Positions 17,818 to 27,828 of a stretch of 64,000 nucleotides of DNA are shown here, one piece after another (the first letter of the stretch is position 1; every line of letters starts with the position of its first letter). Both the position numbers and the translations under genes were made by a program. Location: NCBI RefSeq assembly GCF_036178845.1, contig NZ_CP108070.1, positions 3,038,001-3,102,000 on the forward strand, written 5' to 3'. The notes beneath the pieces are model-generated. The model made no database searches. It saw only the letters and a list, made by a program, of their open reading frames with translations, and was not told the DNA's origin. This stretch comes from Streptomyces sp. NBC_00271. GTDB lineage: Bacteria > Actinomycetota > Actinomycetes > Streptomycetales > Streptomycetaceae.

Positions 17818-18599
17818 ATGTGTCCAGCCGTGGAAGGGCTCAAGGACAAGGTCTTCATCGTCACCGGCGGCGGATCGGGCATCGGCGCGGTCACCGTGCG
17901 GCGACTGCTGGCCGAAGGCGCCCGCGTGACCGCGGCCGGTACCAGCGCCGAGAAGCTCGCGCGGATCCGCGAGCAGTCATCGGAAGCGGCCGATCGGCTG
18001 CTCACGGTCCAGTTCGACCTTCGGGACGAGGGCTCCATCGCCTCCCTGGTCGCCCGGACCACTGACCGGTTCGGCCGACTCGACGGCGTCGCCAATGTCG
18101 CCGCCGCCGTCAGCGCGGACCTCATGGCCCGCGACCAGGGCGTCGACACCATGGACCCCGACGTGTGGGCCGACATGATGCGCATCAACGTCACCGGCAC
18201 CGGGCTCGTGATCCGCGAAAGCCTGCCGGCCCTGGTCGCCGCGGGCGGCGGCTCGATCGTCAACGTCTCCTCCCTGGCGGCGTGGCAGCGGGAGGCGTGG
18301 CTCACCGCGTACGCCTCGTCCAAGATCGCCCTGCATGCGCTCACCCGCCACACCGCCCATGCGTGGGGCCGAAAGAACATCCGGGCCAACGCCGTCGCCC
18401 CCGGGGTCGTCCTCACGGAGAACGTCCGCGCCGGACGCCCCCCGAGGTCCGCGAGGCCCTGTCGGAGAAGACCGCGCTGCCGAGGCTCGGTGAGCCCGAG
18501 GACCTCGCCTCCATGATCGTCTTCCTCCTGTCCGCGGAGTCCAGCTGGATCACCGGCCAGATCCTGTCGGTGGACGGCGGCCTGACCATGCGCGAGTAG
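17818..18599 (+). pseudogene. SDR-family oxidoreductase with a one-base frameshift
   Basis: From ATG 17818 the frame encodes TGGGSGIG, NVSSL, YASSK and other SDR landmarks up to about residue 205, then runs into unrelated arginine/proline-rich sequence and stops at 18516. The expected C-terminus (PPEVREALSEKTALPRLGEP and on to SVDGGLTMRE) lies in another frame and ends at 18599. The break falls at a C6 run (18438-18443); one more C restores a normal SDR of about 260 residues. A sequencing indel in the homopolymer or a genuine recent mutation are both possible. All catalytic residues precede the break. Confidence 0.82.
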
Positions 18600-18681
18600 C
18601 GCCGCTCGCCACCGCGGACCAAGATCCACACCTCCCCCAGTACGCATCAGTTCCGTCGGCACGTCCATATCTGGAGAACCC

Positions 18682-19248
18682 ATGTCCGGCCACGTCCAAG
18701 TCCTCGCCCTCGTCGGCAGCCTGCGCTCCGGCTCGCACAACCGTCAGCTCGCCGAGGCCGCCGTCAAACACGCCCCCGACGGCGTCGAGGTCACCCTCTA
18801 CGAGGGCCTGGCCGAGGTGCCCTTCTACAACGAGGACATCGACACCGACGAGCGGCGTCCCGCCGCCGCCACCCGCCTGCGCGAGACCGCCGCGCGCGCC
18901 GACGCGTTCCTGCTCGTCACCCCCGAGTACAACGGCACCATGCCCGCCGTGCTGAAGAACGCCATCGACTGGCTGTCCCGCCCGTTCGGCGCCGGCGCCC
19001 TGGCGGGTACGCCGACCGCCGTCGTCGGCACCGCCTTCGGTCAGTACGGCGGCGTGTGGGCCCAGGACGACGCCCGCAAGTCCGCCGGTATCGCGGGCGC
19101 CACGACCCTGGAGGACGCCACACTCGCGATACCCGGATCGGTGACCCGCTTCGCCGAGACCCACCCGGCCGATGACACCGAAGCCGTCGCGCAGCTCAGG
19201 CAGGTGCTCAGCGCCCTCGCCGCCGCCATCGAGGCCCCCGCGTCCTGA
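18682..19248 (+). CDS. NADPH-dependent FMN reductase
   Basis: 188 residues in a flavodoxin-like fold. LVGSLRSGSHNRQLAE is the FMN phosphate loop, and TPEYNGTMPAVLKNAIDW is the conserved flavin/dimer motif of the ChrR/azoreductase-like family (COG0431). GGAGA precedes the ATG at 18682. Such enzymes reduce quinones, azo dyes or chromate with two electrons. It follows the SDR by 82 bp on the same strand, and a strong hairpin follows it. Confidence 0.88.
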   Translation: MSGHVQVLALVGSLRSGSHNRQLAEAAVKHAPDGVEVTLYEGLAEVPFYNEDIDTDERRPAAATRLRETAARADAFLLVTPEYNGTMPAVLKNAIDWLSRPFGAGALAGTPTAVVGTAFGQYGGVWAQDDARKSAGIAGATTLEDATLAIPGSVTRFAETHPADDTEAVAQLRQVLSALAAAIEAPAS

Positions 19249-19258
19249 GCCCCGTGTC

Positions 19259-19295
19259 CCCGGCACGCTCCGAGCGGAAGCGTTCCGGTGCCGGG
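19259..19295 (+). terminator. hairpin terminator after FMN reductase
   Basis: CCCGGCAC (19259-19266) pairs with GTGCCGGG (19288-19295), 11 bp after the stop. There is no U-run, as is usual in Streptomyces. It separates the FMN reductase transcript from the phosphatase gene. Confidence 0.55.
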
Positions 19296-19442
19296 TGGCG
19301 GGCAAGGGACGGCCTTCCACCCGGCGTGACCCGTACACAAGGCGCACCGACGGCGTGGGAGCGCGGCGATCTCCTGGTGCGAGCCGTGACTCCCTGCTCG
19401 TATCGTGAAAAGGCAGACAGAGACGCGGTGAGCAGGAAACCC

Positions 19443-20552
19443 ATGGCTGAACCGGCGGTCGACTACGCGGCGGTGTTCCAGGCCCTTCCCGGGGCGGTGG
19501 CGCTGGTGACTCCGCAGCTGATCTTCGCGGACGCCAACGCGGAGTTCCTGCGTCTGCGGGGCCTGCCCCGCGAGCAATTGGTCGGTCGCTTCCTGCCCGA
19601 GGACCGCCCCGACAAGGACCCCGCCGAGCCTCTCCTGCTCAGAGTTCTCGCGTCACTGCGCCGGGCGGCGGCCACCGGTGAGCGCAGCATCGTGGCGCTG
19701 CAGCGCTACGACAGCGAGGACCCCGACCAGCCCGGGGTATGGCACGAGCGGTATTTCAACATGACCAACATTCCCGTATTCGGAACTGATGGGCGGGTGA
19801 CGATGCTGCTGCACCGGGTGGAGGACGTCACCGAACTCATCCGCGCCCGTGAAGTCGCGCTGACCTTGCAAGAAGCCATGCTGCCCGCTCCTCGCCCGGT
19901 CGGCCGGCACCCGGCGGCCGTTCGCTACCGGCCCGCCGCCGAAGCGCTGAATGTGGCCGGCGACTGGTACGACCTGGTCGACCTGCCCGGCGATCGCATC
20001 GCCGTCGCCGTCGGCGACGTCGTCGGCCACGGCCTGTACGCGGCCGGCGTCATGGGACAACTGCGCAGCGCCCTCACCGCCGCCTCTCTCGTCCCCGAAG
20101 GCCCCGCCCGCGCCCTGGAAGTCCTCGGGCTGTACGCCCGCACCGTCGACGGCGCCGAGAACACCACCGTGGCCACGGCATTCATCGACTGGGAGAACCA
20201 CACCATCACCTACAGCAGCGCCGGCCACCCCCCACCAGCGCTCCTGCATGGGGACGGGACCGTCGAGTTCCTGGACCAGGCCACCGACCCACCCCTGGCC
20301 GCCCGTCCTCAACACGGCCCCCGGATCCAGGCTGTCGCGGCCTTCCGCGAGGGCGCCGTCCTCGTGCTCTACACCGACGGTCTGATCGAACGCCGCGGCG
20401 AAGACATCGACATGGGTCTCGCCCGGCTCGCCGACTCCCTGGGCCGCCACCAGGCAGACGACCCCGAAACCCTCGCCGACGCCGTACTCACCGACCTCAC
20501 CCCACCCGGTGACGCCACCGACGACACCGCCCTGGTCATCGTGCGCCTGTGA
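19443..20552 (+). CDS. PAS-domain PP2C-type (SpoIIE-like) protein phosphatase
   Basis: The ATG at 19443 is preceded by CAGGAAA; GTG 19428 is an alternative. The 369-residue protein has an N-terminal PAS-like domain (about 5-125; FADANAEFLRLRGLPREQLV is typical) and a PP2C_SIG catalytic domain (about 150-369). Metal-binding acids are all present: AGDWYDLV, VGDVVGHG, TDGLIE and TDDTAL. Such proteins dephosphorylate anti-anti-sigma factors. No STAS or HATPase_c partner lies nearby, so it is an orphan. The PAS domain may sense redox or a small ligand. Confidence 0.87.
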   Translation: MAEPAVDYAAVFQALPGAVALVTPQLIFADANAEFLRLRGLPREQLVGRFLPEDRPDKDPAEPLLLRVLASLRRAAATGERSIVALQRYDSEDPDQPGVWHERYFNMTNIPVFGTDGRVTMLLHRVEDVTELIRAREVALTLQEAMLPAPRPVGRHPAAVRYRPAAEALNVAGDWYDLVDLPGDRIAVAVGDVVGHGLYAAGVMGQLRSALTAASLVPEGPARALEVLGLYARTVDGAENTTVATAFIDWENHTITYSSAGHPPPALLHGDGTVEFLDQATDPPLAARPQHGPRIQAVAAFREGAVLVLYTDGLIERRGEDIDMGLARLADSLGRHQADDPETLADAVLTDLTPPGDATDDTALVIVRL

Positions 20553-21656
<1,104 letters not shown>

Positions 21657-21692
21657 TCCGACCTGGCCGAAGGTTGGCGTCCTGCCGCTGCC

Positions 21693-22448
21693 TCATCGAC
21701 ATCGAGCGTCCGCGGGCCCTGCTCGCAACGCCGCGCTGAGCAGGCTCGGCGCCTGCGCCAGCGACGGCCCGTACCAGGTCAGCAGGCGGCCGTCGACGAG
21801 CACGCAGGGCACGCCCTCGAACGCCTCGGGACCGTCGTCGGCGGTGAAGCGGTACGGCTCGTCGGGCAGGACCACGAGATCGGCGGCGGCCGCCCGGAGT
21901 TCGGGGAGCGGGACGCGGGGGTAGCGGTCGGCGTGGTGGGCGTACGCGTTGTCGACGCCCAGGCGCGCCAGGACGTCCCCGGCGAAGGTGTCCCGGCCTA
22001 GGACCATCCAGGGGCGCCGCCAGATCGGCACGATCGCGGTCGTACGGCGGTCGGGAACGGGGGGTCGCGCCCATGCGGCCTCCGCCTCGTCCAGCCAGCG
22101 GGGGCGGGTCCGCGCGCCGCACGCTCCCAGCACTCGCGCCAGCTCGCGGAAGGCTCCCGGCACCTCGCGGACCTCCGTGACCAGCACCTCGATCCCCGCC
22201 TCCCGCAAGGCCGTCAGATCGGGCTCGCGGTTCTCCTCCTCGTTGGCGATCACCAGGTCCGGGGCGAGCCGTACGATCCTGTCGACCGCGGGGTTCTTGG
22301 TGCCGCCCACGCGCACGACGTCGAGGTCCGGCGGACGGCTGCACCAGTCGGTCGCGCCGACCAGGACACCGGGGACGGTGGCGGCCACGGCCTCGGTGAG
22401 TGAGGGCACGAGGGACACGACACGCACTCCGGCGGCCCCGCTAGACAT
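21693..22448 (-). CDS. BtuF-like helical-backbone metal/cobalamin receptor without signal peptide
   Basis: The ATG at 22448 gives 251 residues; GTG 22475 would add nine. VVSLVPSLTEAVAATVPGVL and RVGGTKNPAVDRIVRLAPDL, then VIANEEEN, are the pattern of class III substrate-binding proteins for cobalamin or siderophores. There is no signal peptide or lipobox, and no transporter is adjacent, so a cytoplasmic binding protein of unknown ligand is most likely. No good ribosome binding site precedes either start, so the transcript may be leaderless. Confidence 0.75.
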   Translation of the reverse strand: MSSGAAGVRVVSLVPSLTEAVAATVPGVLVGATDWCSRPPDLDVVRVGGTKNPAVDRIVRLAPDLVIANEEENREPDLTALREAGIEVLVTEVREVPGAFRELARVLGACGARTRPRWLDEAEAAWARPPVPDRRTTAIVPIWRRPWMVLGRDTFAGDVLARLGVDNAYAHHADRYPRVPLPELRAAAADLVVLPDEPYRFTADDGPEAFEGVPCVLVDGRLLTWYGPSLAQAPSLLSAALRAGPADARCR

Positions 22449-22538
22449 GACGGGAGGTCTTGGGCGGCATGGCACCCAGTATCGCAGCGGCCCGCGATCG
22501 TGGCCGCTCGCGATCGTCGCGGCCCGCGCGGGAACGGC

Positions 22539-23120
22539 TCAGCGCCTGCCGAAGGTCTGGCGGTCCTCCACCGCCTCGATGTGGTCGGCGACCTCGACCA
22601 CGACCACCCGGGTGTCCCGCACGGTCGCCCTCCACCGGTGGCGCACCCCACCGGTGAGGTACAGCGTGTCGCCGCGCCCCAGGCGGTGGGCGCGGCCCTC
22701 CGCCTCGACCTCGACGGCCCCGTCGGCGACGTACATCAACTTGTCGTTGCGGTGCTGGAGTTCGCGGCCCTCCTCGTGGTCACCGGTGAACTCCGTGGCG
22801 TGCAACTGGTGGTGACCGCGCACCAGGGGGCGCATATGGGCTTCGGGAGTGAACTCGGCGCCCGAGTCGGCGCGCACGACATCGACACTGCACGCCGGGT
22901 CGGCCGCCGCGAGCAGTTCGACGGCGGTGGTCCCCAGGGCGTCGGCGACCCTCTCCAGGGAGCTCTGGCTGGGCCGGGCCCGTTCGTTCTCGACCTGGCT
23001 GAGGAAGGGCACCGACAGGCCGCTGCGCTCGGCCACGACGGCGAGCGTGAGCTCCAGTGCCCGGCGCCGCCGCCGGACGGCCGCACCCACCCGAAGGGGT
23101 TGTTCTTTGTGGTCACCCAT
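22539..23120 (-). CDS. XRE-family regulator with cupin sensor domain
   Basis: 193 residues from ATG 23120 (AGGGAG upstream). An XRE helix-turn-helix (about 12-68) contains LAVVAERSGLSVPFLSQVEN, and a cupin domain follows (about 105-185; RPLVRGHHQLHATEF, DKLMYVADGAVEVEAEG). This SutR/PuuR-like architecture usually senses a small amine, sugar acid or thiol. Target genes are not obvious; the BtuF-like gene lies 90 bp downstream on the same strand. Confidence 0.87.
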   Translation of the reverse strand: MGDHKEQPLRVGAAVRRRRRALELTLAVVAERSGLSVPFLSQVENERARPSQSSLERVADALGTTAVELLAAADPACSVDVVRADSGAEFTPEAHMRPLVRGHHQLHATEFTGDHEEGRELQHRNDKLMYVADGAVEVEAEGRAHRLGRGDTLYLTGGVRHRWRATVRDTRVVVVEVADHIEAVEDRQTFGRR

Positions 23121-23456
23121 TGCTCCGGCTCCCTCCCACGCGTCGTCGGTCCACTGCTTCGGTCTGTCGCTTCGGCGGCCGCTCAGGCTGCTGCTTCGGC
23201 GCACAACTTCTGATGAGTTGTTTGCACCCTACGCATGTTCGGCAAACCGTTTCATGCACCCGTCACATCGCTGACACATCGGAGGAGGGTGAGGGCCACA
23301 ATTCGCGCCAACAGACGAGTCACCCTGGCTCCCCCAACGCCACGCCGTCCCGCGGGACGAAAAGGCTGACCAGCAGGGCCGGATGCCCCTCCGGACCGAT
23401 GAGCGGAGCGAGGGAGGGATCGGCGCGGGCGTGACTGCCGCCGTGGGTGCGGATGG

Positions 23457-24007
23457 TCAGCCGATCAGCCCGCCCGGTCGTCGGATCATAGGCGTACGTC
23501 CGTCACCTCCCGAAGCCCGACGGCATTGCTGACTTTCCGTCAAATTCATTCTGTCCGGGCCTAGTTGGAAGAGCGAGCGGTCACCGATGTCGCCGCGCAC
23601 GCCCCAGGACTCCAGGGCGCGGTCCGGCCGCCGGTCCAGGCTTGCGTGCCAGGTCGTGAAGTCCTTGAGGGGGGCGCGGAGTTCACGGTCGGTGGCGCGG
23701 CATGCCCCGTGGTGACCGGTGAGCTCGACCGTGCCGTCGGGCACGGAGGTGATGTCCGGAGTACCTCGGCGCAGCGCGACTGGGGGCGCGGCGCGTCGAA
23801 CGCCTCGGCGGCGTTCCCGGGCGGGAGGGCGGCCGGATCGGCTCGGCCGCGTACGGCGATGTGGTTGTCCGGATCCTTCTCGTACGCCAGTACGTAGCCA
23901 CTGCTGTCGTCGGTCGCGAGTGCGGGCCGGAACAGGGGGCTCCGGGAACGCCGAAAGGGGTGGCCGTCGGTCACACGGGTCCCGACACCCGCGTGACCGA
24001 CGGCCAC
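23457..24007 (-). pseudogene. possible decayed coding sequence (two frames)
   Basis: The 909 bp between the XRE-cupin and opuA genes hold no intact gene that I trust. On the minus strand a protein-like segment (SGYVLAYEKDPDNHIAVRGR, about 23890-23830) is followed, in another frame, by VPDGTVELTGHHGACRATD and ESWGVRGDIGDRSLFQLGPD (about 23745-23560). The two parts read like one protein broken by a frameshift near 23750-23800. I do not recognise the family and the call is weak. The part right of 23950 is a terminator and is not coding. Confidence 0.3.
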
Positions 24008-24010
24008 CCC
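23957..24010. terminator. long perfect hairpin terminator downstream of opuA permease
   Basis: An 18-bp perfect stem (23957-23974 with 23993-24010) encloses a further CGGGT/ACCCG stem. It starts 20 bp after the opuA stop and can work in both directions. Confidence 0.85.
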
Positions 24011-24029
24011 TCGCCGAACGTCCTCGCGG

Positions 24030-26639
24030 CTACTGCGGCGTCATCCGCTCCACCACGTCCGGGTGCTCCGTCAGCCATGCGGCGACGGCCGCCTCCTCAT
24101 GACCCTGGCCGCGCTGCTTGATCTCGCTCTCCAGGGTGCCGAGCTCGGACTCACTCATCCTGAAGTTCTTGATCCACTTGGTGAGCTGCGGGTACTGCTC
24201 GGGGAACTTCTTGCTGGAGATGGTCCGGATCGTGTTCCCCTCGCCGAAGAGCTTCTTGTCGTCGGCGAGCTTGGTGAGCTGGTACTCGCTGTACGCCCAG
24301 TGCGGGGACCACAGGACGACGGCGACGGGCTGCTTCTTGGCGTAGGCGCGCTTCAGCTCAGCCAGCATCGCGGGCGTGGAGCCGTCGACGACCTTGTACT
24401 CCTTGTCCAGCCCGTAGCCCGGAAGCACCTTCGTCTTCAGGAGGTTCATCTCGCCGGTGCCCGGCTCGATGCCGATGATGCGGCCGCGAAAGGTGCCGGC
24501 CTTGCCCTTGAGGTCCGCGAGGGACTTGACGTCCTTCACGTACGAGGGCACGGCGATCTCCAGCGAGGTCGGCCGGTACCAGGTGCCCAGGTCTCTCAGG
24601 TCGTTCTTGTGCTGGTCCCAGTAGTTCGACTGGGCGTACGGCAGCCAGGCGTCGAAGTTGAGGTCCAGGTCGCCGGACGCGAGGCCGGTGTAGACGGGGC
24701 CGACGTCCATCTGCTTGAGGTTCAGCGTGTAGCCGCGCCGCGCCAGGACGTTCTTCCAGAGGTAGCTGACGGCGACGTCCTCGTCCCAGGGGAACCAGGC
24801 CACGTCCAGCGGACGCTTCGTCTCGGCAGCGGCCGCGGAGTTCTTCACCGGGGCCAGCTTGTCGACGACTCCGGGGTTCCGCTTCAGCCAGGCGCGCACC
24901 GCGTCCTGCTGCTTGCCCTTGCCCACCTTGTTGATCTCGGCCTCGAGACCGGTGAGCTGCTTCTCCGTCATCCTGAAGTTCTTCAGCCACTGCCCGACGA
25001 CCGGGTTGTCCTGCGCGAAGCCCTTGCGGGAGAGGGTGTGCACGCCGTCGCCCTTGCCCCAGGCGCCCTTCGGGTCCTTGAGCTTCTTCAAGTCGTAGTC
25101 GCTGTAGGCCCAGTGCGGCGACCAAAGGGTGACGACGATCGGCTCCTTCTTGGCGTACGCGCGCTTCAGCTCGGCCAGCATCGCGGGCGTGGAGCTGTCG
25201 ACGACCTTGTACTCCTTGTCGAGGCCGTAGTCCTTCAGGACCTTGCTCTTGAGCAGGCCCATCATTCCGGCGCTGGACTCGATGCCGGTGATCTTGCCAC
25301 CGAAGGTGCCGGCCTTGCCCTTGAGGTCCGCCAGGGAGTCGACGCCCTTCATGTACGAGGGGACGCTCAGCTCCAGCGAGGTGGGGCCGAACCAGGAGCC
25401 CAGGTCGTCGAGCTTGCTGCCGTACTTCTTCCAGTACTGCTCGTGGGTGGTCGGCAGCCAGGAGTCCGTCTCGAAGTCGATGTCGCCCTGGGAGAGGGAG
25501 GTGTACAGCGGGCCCGCGTCGAACTGCTTGGCGTCGACCTGGAAGCCGCGCTCCTCGAGGATCTCCTTCCACAGGAAGGTGGAGGCGACGCCCTCGTCCC
25601 ACGGGATGTAGCCGATGGTGATCTTCTTGCCCTGGCCGACGTTCTGACCGTCGGCCGCGGTGGACGTCGAGTCGGTCCCGCCGAACATGCCCATGCCGCC
25701 CGCGACCAGCGCGAGCACGACGACACCGATGACGGCGACGGCCGCGCGGGGGCGGTAGGACCAGATCTTCAGGCCCTGCGCGGCGCGCAGTTTGGCGGCG
25801 GCGCGGCGGCCGAGCGGGGAGACCTGGGTGCCCAGGGCGCTGGTCATGCGGTCCAGGTAGATCGCCAGGATGACGATGGCGACGCCCGCCTCGGAGCCGA
25901 GGCCGACGTTCAGCTGCCCGATGGCCTCGTTGACGTCGCCGCCGAGGCCGCCGGTGCCGACCATGCCCGCGATGGCGGCCATGGACAGGCCCAGCATGAT
26001 GACCTGGTTGACGCCCGCCATCACCGTGGGCAGCGCGAGCGGCAGCTGGATGCGCAGCAGGGTGTCGCGGGGCGTGGTGCCGAACGCGTCGGCGGCCTCG
26101 ACGAGGTCCTTGTCGACCTGCCGGATGCCCAGCTCGGTCATGCGGACGCCGGGGGCCAGCGCGAAGATCAGGGTGGCCACGATGCCGGCCGGGGCGCCGG
26201 TGCCGAAGAACAGGATCGCCGGGATGAGGTAGATCATCGCGGGCAGCGTCTGCATGAAGTCCAGCACCGGGCGGACGATGCCGCTGACCCGGTCGGAGCG
26301 CGCCGCCCAGATGCCCACGGGTACCGAGACGACGAGCGCGATGAGCGTGGCGACGAGGACCAGCGAGAGGGTCACCATCGCGTCCTCCCACAGTTCGAGG
26401 GAGTCGATGAACGCGAATCCCACGAAGGTGAGGACACCGGCGGAGGTGCCGCGCAGCCAGAACGCGATCACCGCGAAGATGCCCGCGAGGAGGAGCGGTT
26501 GGGGGGCCTGGAGGACGGCGTCGATACCGTCGTACGTGCCCTGGAAGACGGTCTTGAAGAAGTCGAAGAGCCACGCCATGTGGTTCAGCAGCCAGTCGAC
26601 GGCGCTGTTGACCCAGTCGCCGAAGGGAATCCTAGGCAC
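24030..26639 (-). CDS. glycine betaine/proline ABC transporter: permease fused to two binding domains
   Basis: 869 residues. Residues 1-280 form an OpuAB-like permease with six or more helices and the EAA-type loop ELGIRQVDKDLVEAADAFG. One more helix near 300-322 carries the chain outside. Two OpuAC-type binding domains follow, about 335-600 and 610-869, each beginning with a WDE motif (YIPWDEGVA and WFPWDEDVA) and ending in a helical EINKVGKG/EIKQRGQG segment. They share long identical stretches such as STPAMLAELKRAYAKK, so the second arose by duplication. Import of betaine-type osmolytes is expected. The GTG start overlaps the ATPase stop by 8 bp. Confidence 0.92.
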   Translation of the reverse strand: MPRIPFGDWVNSAVDWLLNHMAWLFDFFKTVFQGTYDGIDAVLQAPQPLLLAGIFAVIAFWLRGTSAGVLTFVGFAFIDSLELWEDAMVTLSLVLVATLIALVVSVPVGIWAARSDRVSGIVRPVLDFMQTLPAMIYLIPAILFFGTGAPAGIVATLIFALAPGVRMTELGIRQVDKDLVEAADAFGTTPRDTLLRIQLPLALPTVMAGVNQVIMLGLSMAAIAGMVGTGGLGGDVNEAIGQLNVGLGSEAGVAIVILAIYLDRMTSALGTQVSPLGRRAAAKLRAAQGLKIWSYRPRAAVAVIGVVVLALVAGGMGMFGGTDSTSTAADGQNVGQGKKITIGYIPWDEGVASTFLWKEILEERGFQVDAKQFDAGPLYTSLSQGDIDFETDSWLPTTHEQYWKKYGSKLDDLGSWFGPTSLELSVPSYMKGVDSLADLKGKAGTFGGKITGIESSAGMMGLLKSKVLKDYGLDKEYKVVDSSTPAMLAELKRAYAKKEPIVVTLWSPHWAYSDYDLKKLKDPKGAWGKGDGVHTLSRKGFAQDNPVVGQWLKNFRMTEKQLTGLEAEINKVGKGKQQDAVRAWLKRNPGVVDKLAPVKNSAAAAETKRPLDVAWFPWDEDVAVSYLWKNVLARRGYTLNLKQMDVGPVYTGLASGDLDLNFDAWLPYAQSNYWDQHKNDLRDLGTWYRPTSLEIAVPSYVKDVKSLADLKGKAGTFRGRIIGIEPGTGEMNLLKTKVLPGYGLDKEYKVVDGSTPAMLAELKRAYAKKQPVAVVLWSPHWAYSEYQLTKLADDKKLFGEGNTIRTISSKKFPEQYPQLTKWIKNFRMSESELGTLESEIKQRGQGHEEAAVAAWLTEHPDVVERMTPQ

Positions 26640-27711
26640 CGGCCGTCACCGCCTCGTCCCGAGGACTGGCACAGCGTGCGGGGGTCCCCTGCTCGTCGCC
26701 GAGGAACGCGACGAGGCGCTGCCGGTGGACGACGCCCACGAGTGCGCGCCGCTCGTCGAGCACCGCCACCGGGTGCGTGAGGCGGGCGCTGATCGCGCAG
26801 AGGTCCACGAAGGGGGTGCCGGGCGTGGCGGTCTCGCAGTCGCAGTCCGCCTCGTCGCCGCGTACGTCGGTGTCCATGACGGCCCCGGCGGTCAGGACCC
26901 GGGAGCGGTCGACGTCCTGGGTGAAGGAGGCGACGTAGTCGTTCGCGGGACGCACGAGGATGTCCTCGGCGGTGCCGGTCTGGACGATGCGGCCGTCGCG
27001 CATGACGGCGATCCGGTCGCCGAGGCGCATCGCCTCGTTGAGGTCGTGGGTGATGAAGACGATGGTCTTCTTGAGCTTCTTCTGGAGTTCGATCAGCTGG
27101 TCCTGCATGTCGCGGCGGATCAGCGGATCCAGCGCGCTGAACGACTCGTCCATCAGCAGCAGATCGGCGTCGGTGGCGAGCGCGCGGGCGAGGCCGACGC
27201 GCTGCTGCATACCTCCGGACAGCTCGTCGGGCCAGGACTTCTCCCAGCCGGCCAGCCCGGCCAGCTCCAGGGCCCTGGAGGCGCGTTCCTTGCGCTCGGC
27301 GCTCGGCACGCCCTGGACCTCCAGGCCGTAGGCCGCGTTCTCCAGGACGCTGCGGTGCGGGAAGAGCGCGAAGTGCTGGAAGACCATGCTGATCTTCTTC
27401 GAGCGGACCTCGCGCAGCGCGCGGGCGCTGAGCGCGGTCAGGTCCTGGCCGTCGAAGCGCACCTGGCCCGCGGTGGGCTCCAGGAGTCCGTTGAGCATGC
27501 GCAGGAGGGTGGACTTGCCGGATCCGGACAGGCCCATGACGACGAAGATCTGGCCGGGTTCCACCGTGAAGGACACGTCGATCACCGCGGCGGTCGCGCC
27601 GTCGGCGCGCAGTTCCTCACGGTCGGCTCCCTGACGGAGTCGCTCCACCGCGGCGTCGGGTCGTCTCCCGAACACCTTGTACAAATGCTCGGCCTCAAGC
27701 CTGGATGACAC
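26632..27711 (-). CDS. glycine betaine ABC transporter ATP-binding protein (OpuAA/ProV-like)
   Basis: GTG 27711 with AGAGG 5 nt upstream gives 359 residues. Walker A is GLSGSGKST, the signature is LSGGMQQR, Walker B is LLLMDESFSALD, and the switch histidine is in FITHDLNEA. About 20 residues precede the fold (LYKVFGRRP, typical of ProV), and a short regulatory C-terminus (TATPGTPFVDLCAISARL, then VAVLDERRALVGVVHRQRL) looks like a single CBS-like unit. It energises the fused permease encoded immediately downstream. Confidence 0.92.
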   Translation of the reverse strand: MSSRLEAEHLYKVFGRRPDAAVERLRQGADREELRADGATAAVIDVSFTVEPGQIFVVMGLSGSGKSTLLRMLNGLLEPTAGQVRFDGQDLTALSARALREVRSKKISMVFQHFALFPHRSVLENAAYGLEVQGVPSAERKERASRALELAGLAGWEKSWPDELSGGMQQRVGLARALATDADLLLMDESFSALDPLIRRDMQDQLIELQKKLKKTIVFITHDLNEAMRLGDRIAVMRDGRIVQTGTAEDILVRPANDYVASFTQDVDRSRVLTAGAVMDTDVRGDEADCDCETATPGTPFVDLCAISARLTHPVAVLDERRALVGVVHRQRLVAFLGDEQGTPARCASPRDEAVTAGA

Positions 27712-27828
27712 GGGTGCCTCTCGATCGGACAGTTGAAAAAGCAACGGGGTTGTCCCGGTGCCGCGCCTGCCCACGCTTACACGGAGCAAACACACGAGTG
27801 GTCCAGGTCACTGTCAGTGGCGTACGGC

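Noticed and set aside
18421..18470. Programmed frameshift in the SDR gene
   Set aside because: No slippery heptamer of known type with a downstream stimulator is evident; a homopolymer indel explains it more simply.
23121..23456. Short open frames in the left half of the gap after the XRE-cupin gene
   Set aside because: None has a ribosome binding site or recognisable domain.
24063..26780. Long open frame antisense to the betaine permease gene
   Set aside because: Shadow of the real gene; composed of Val/Gly/Asp/Leu-rich low-complexity sequence without domains.
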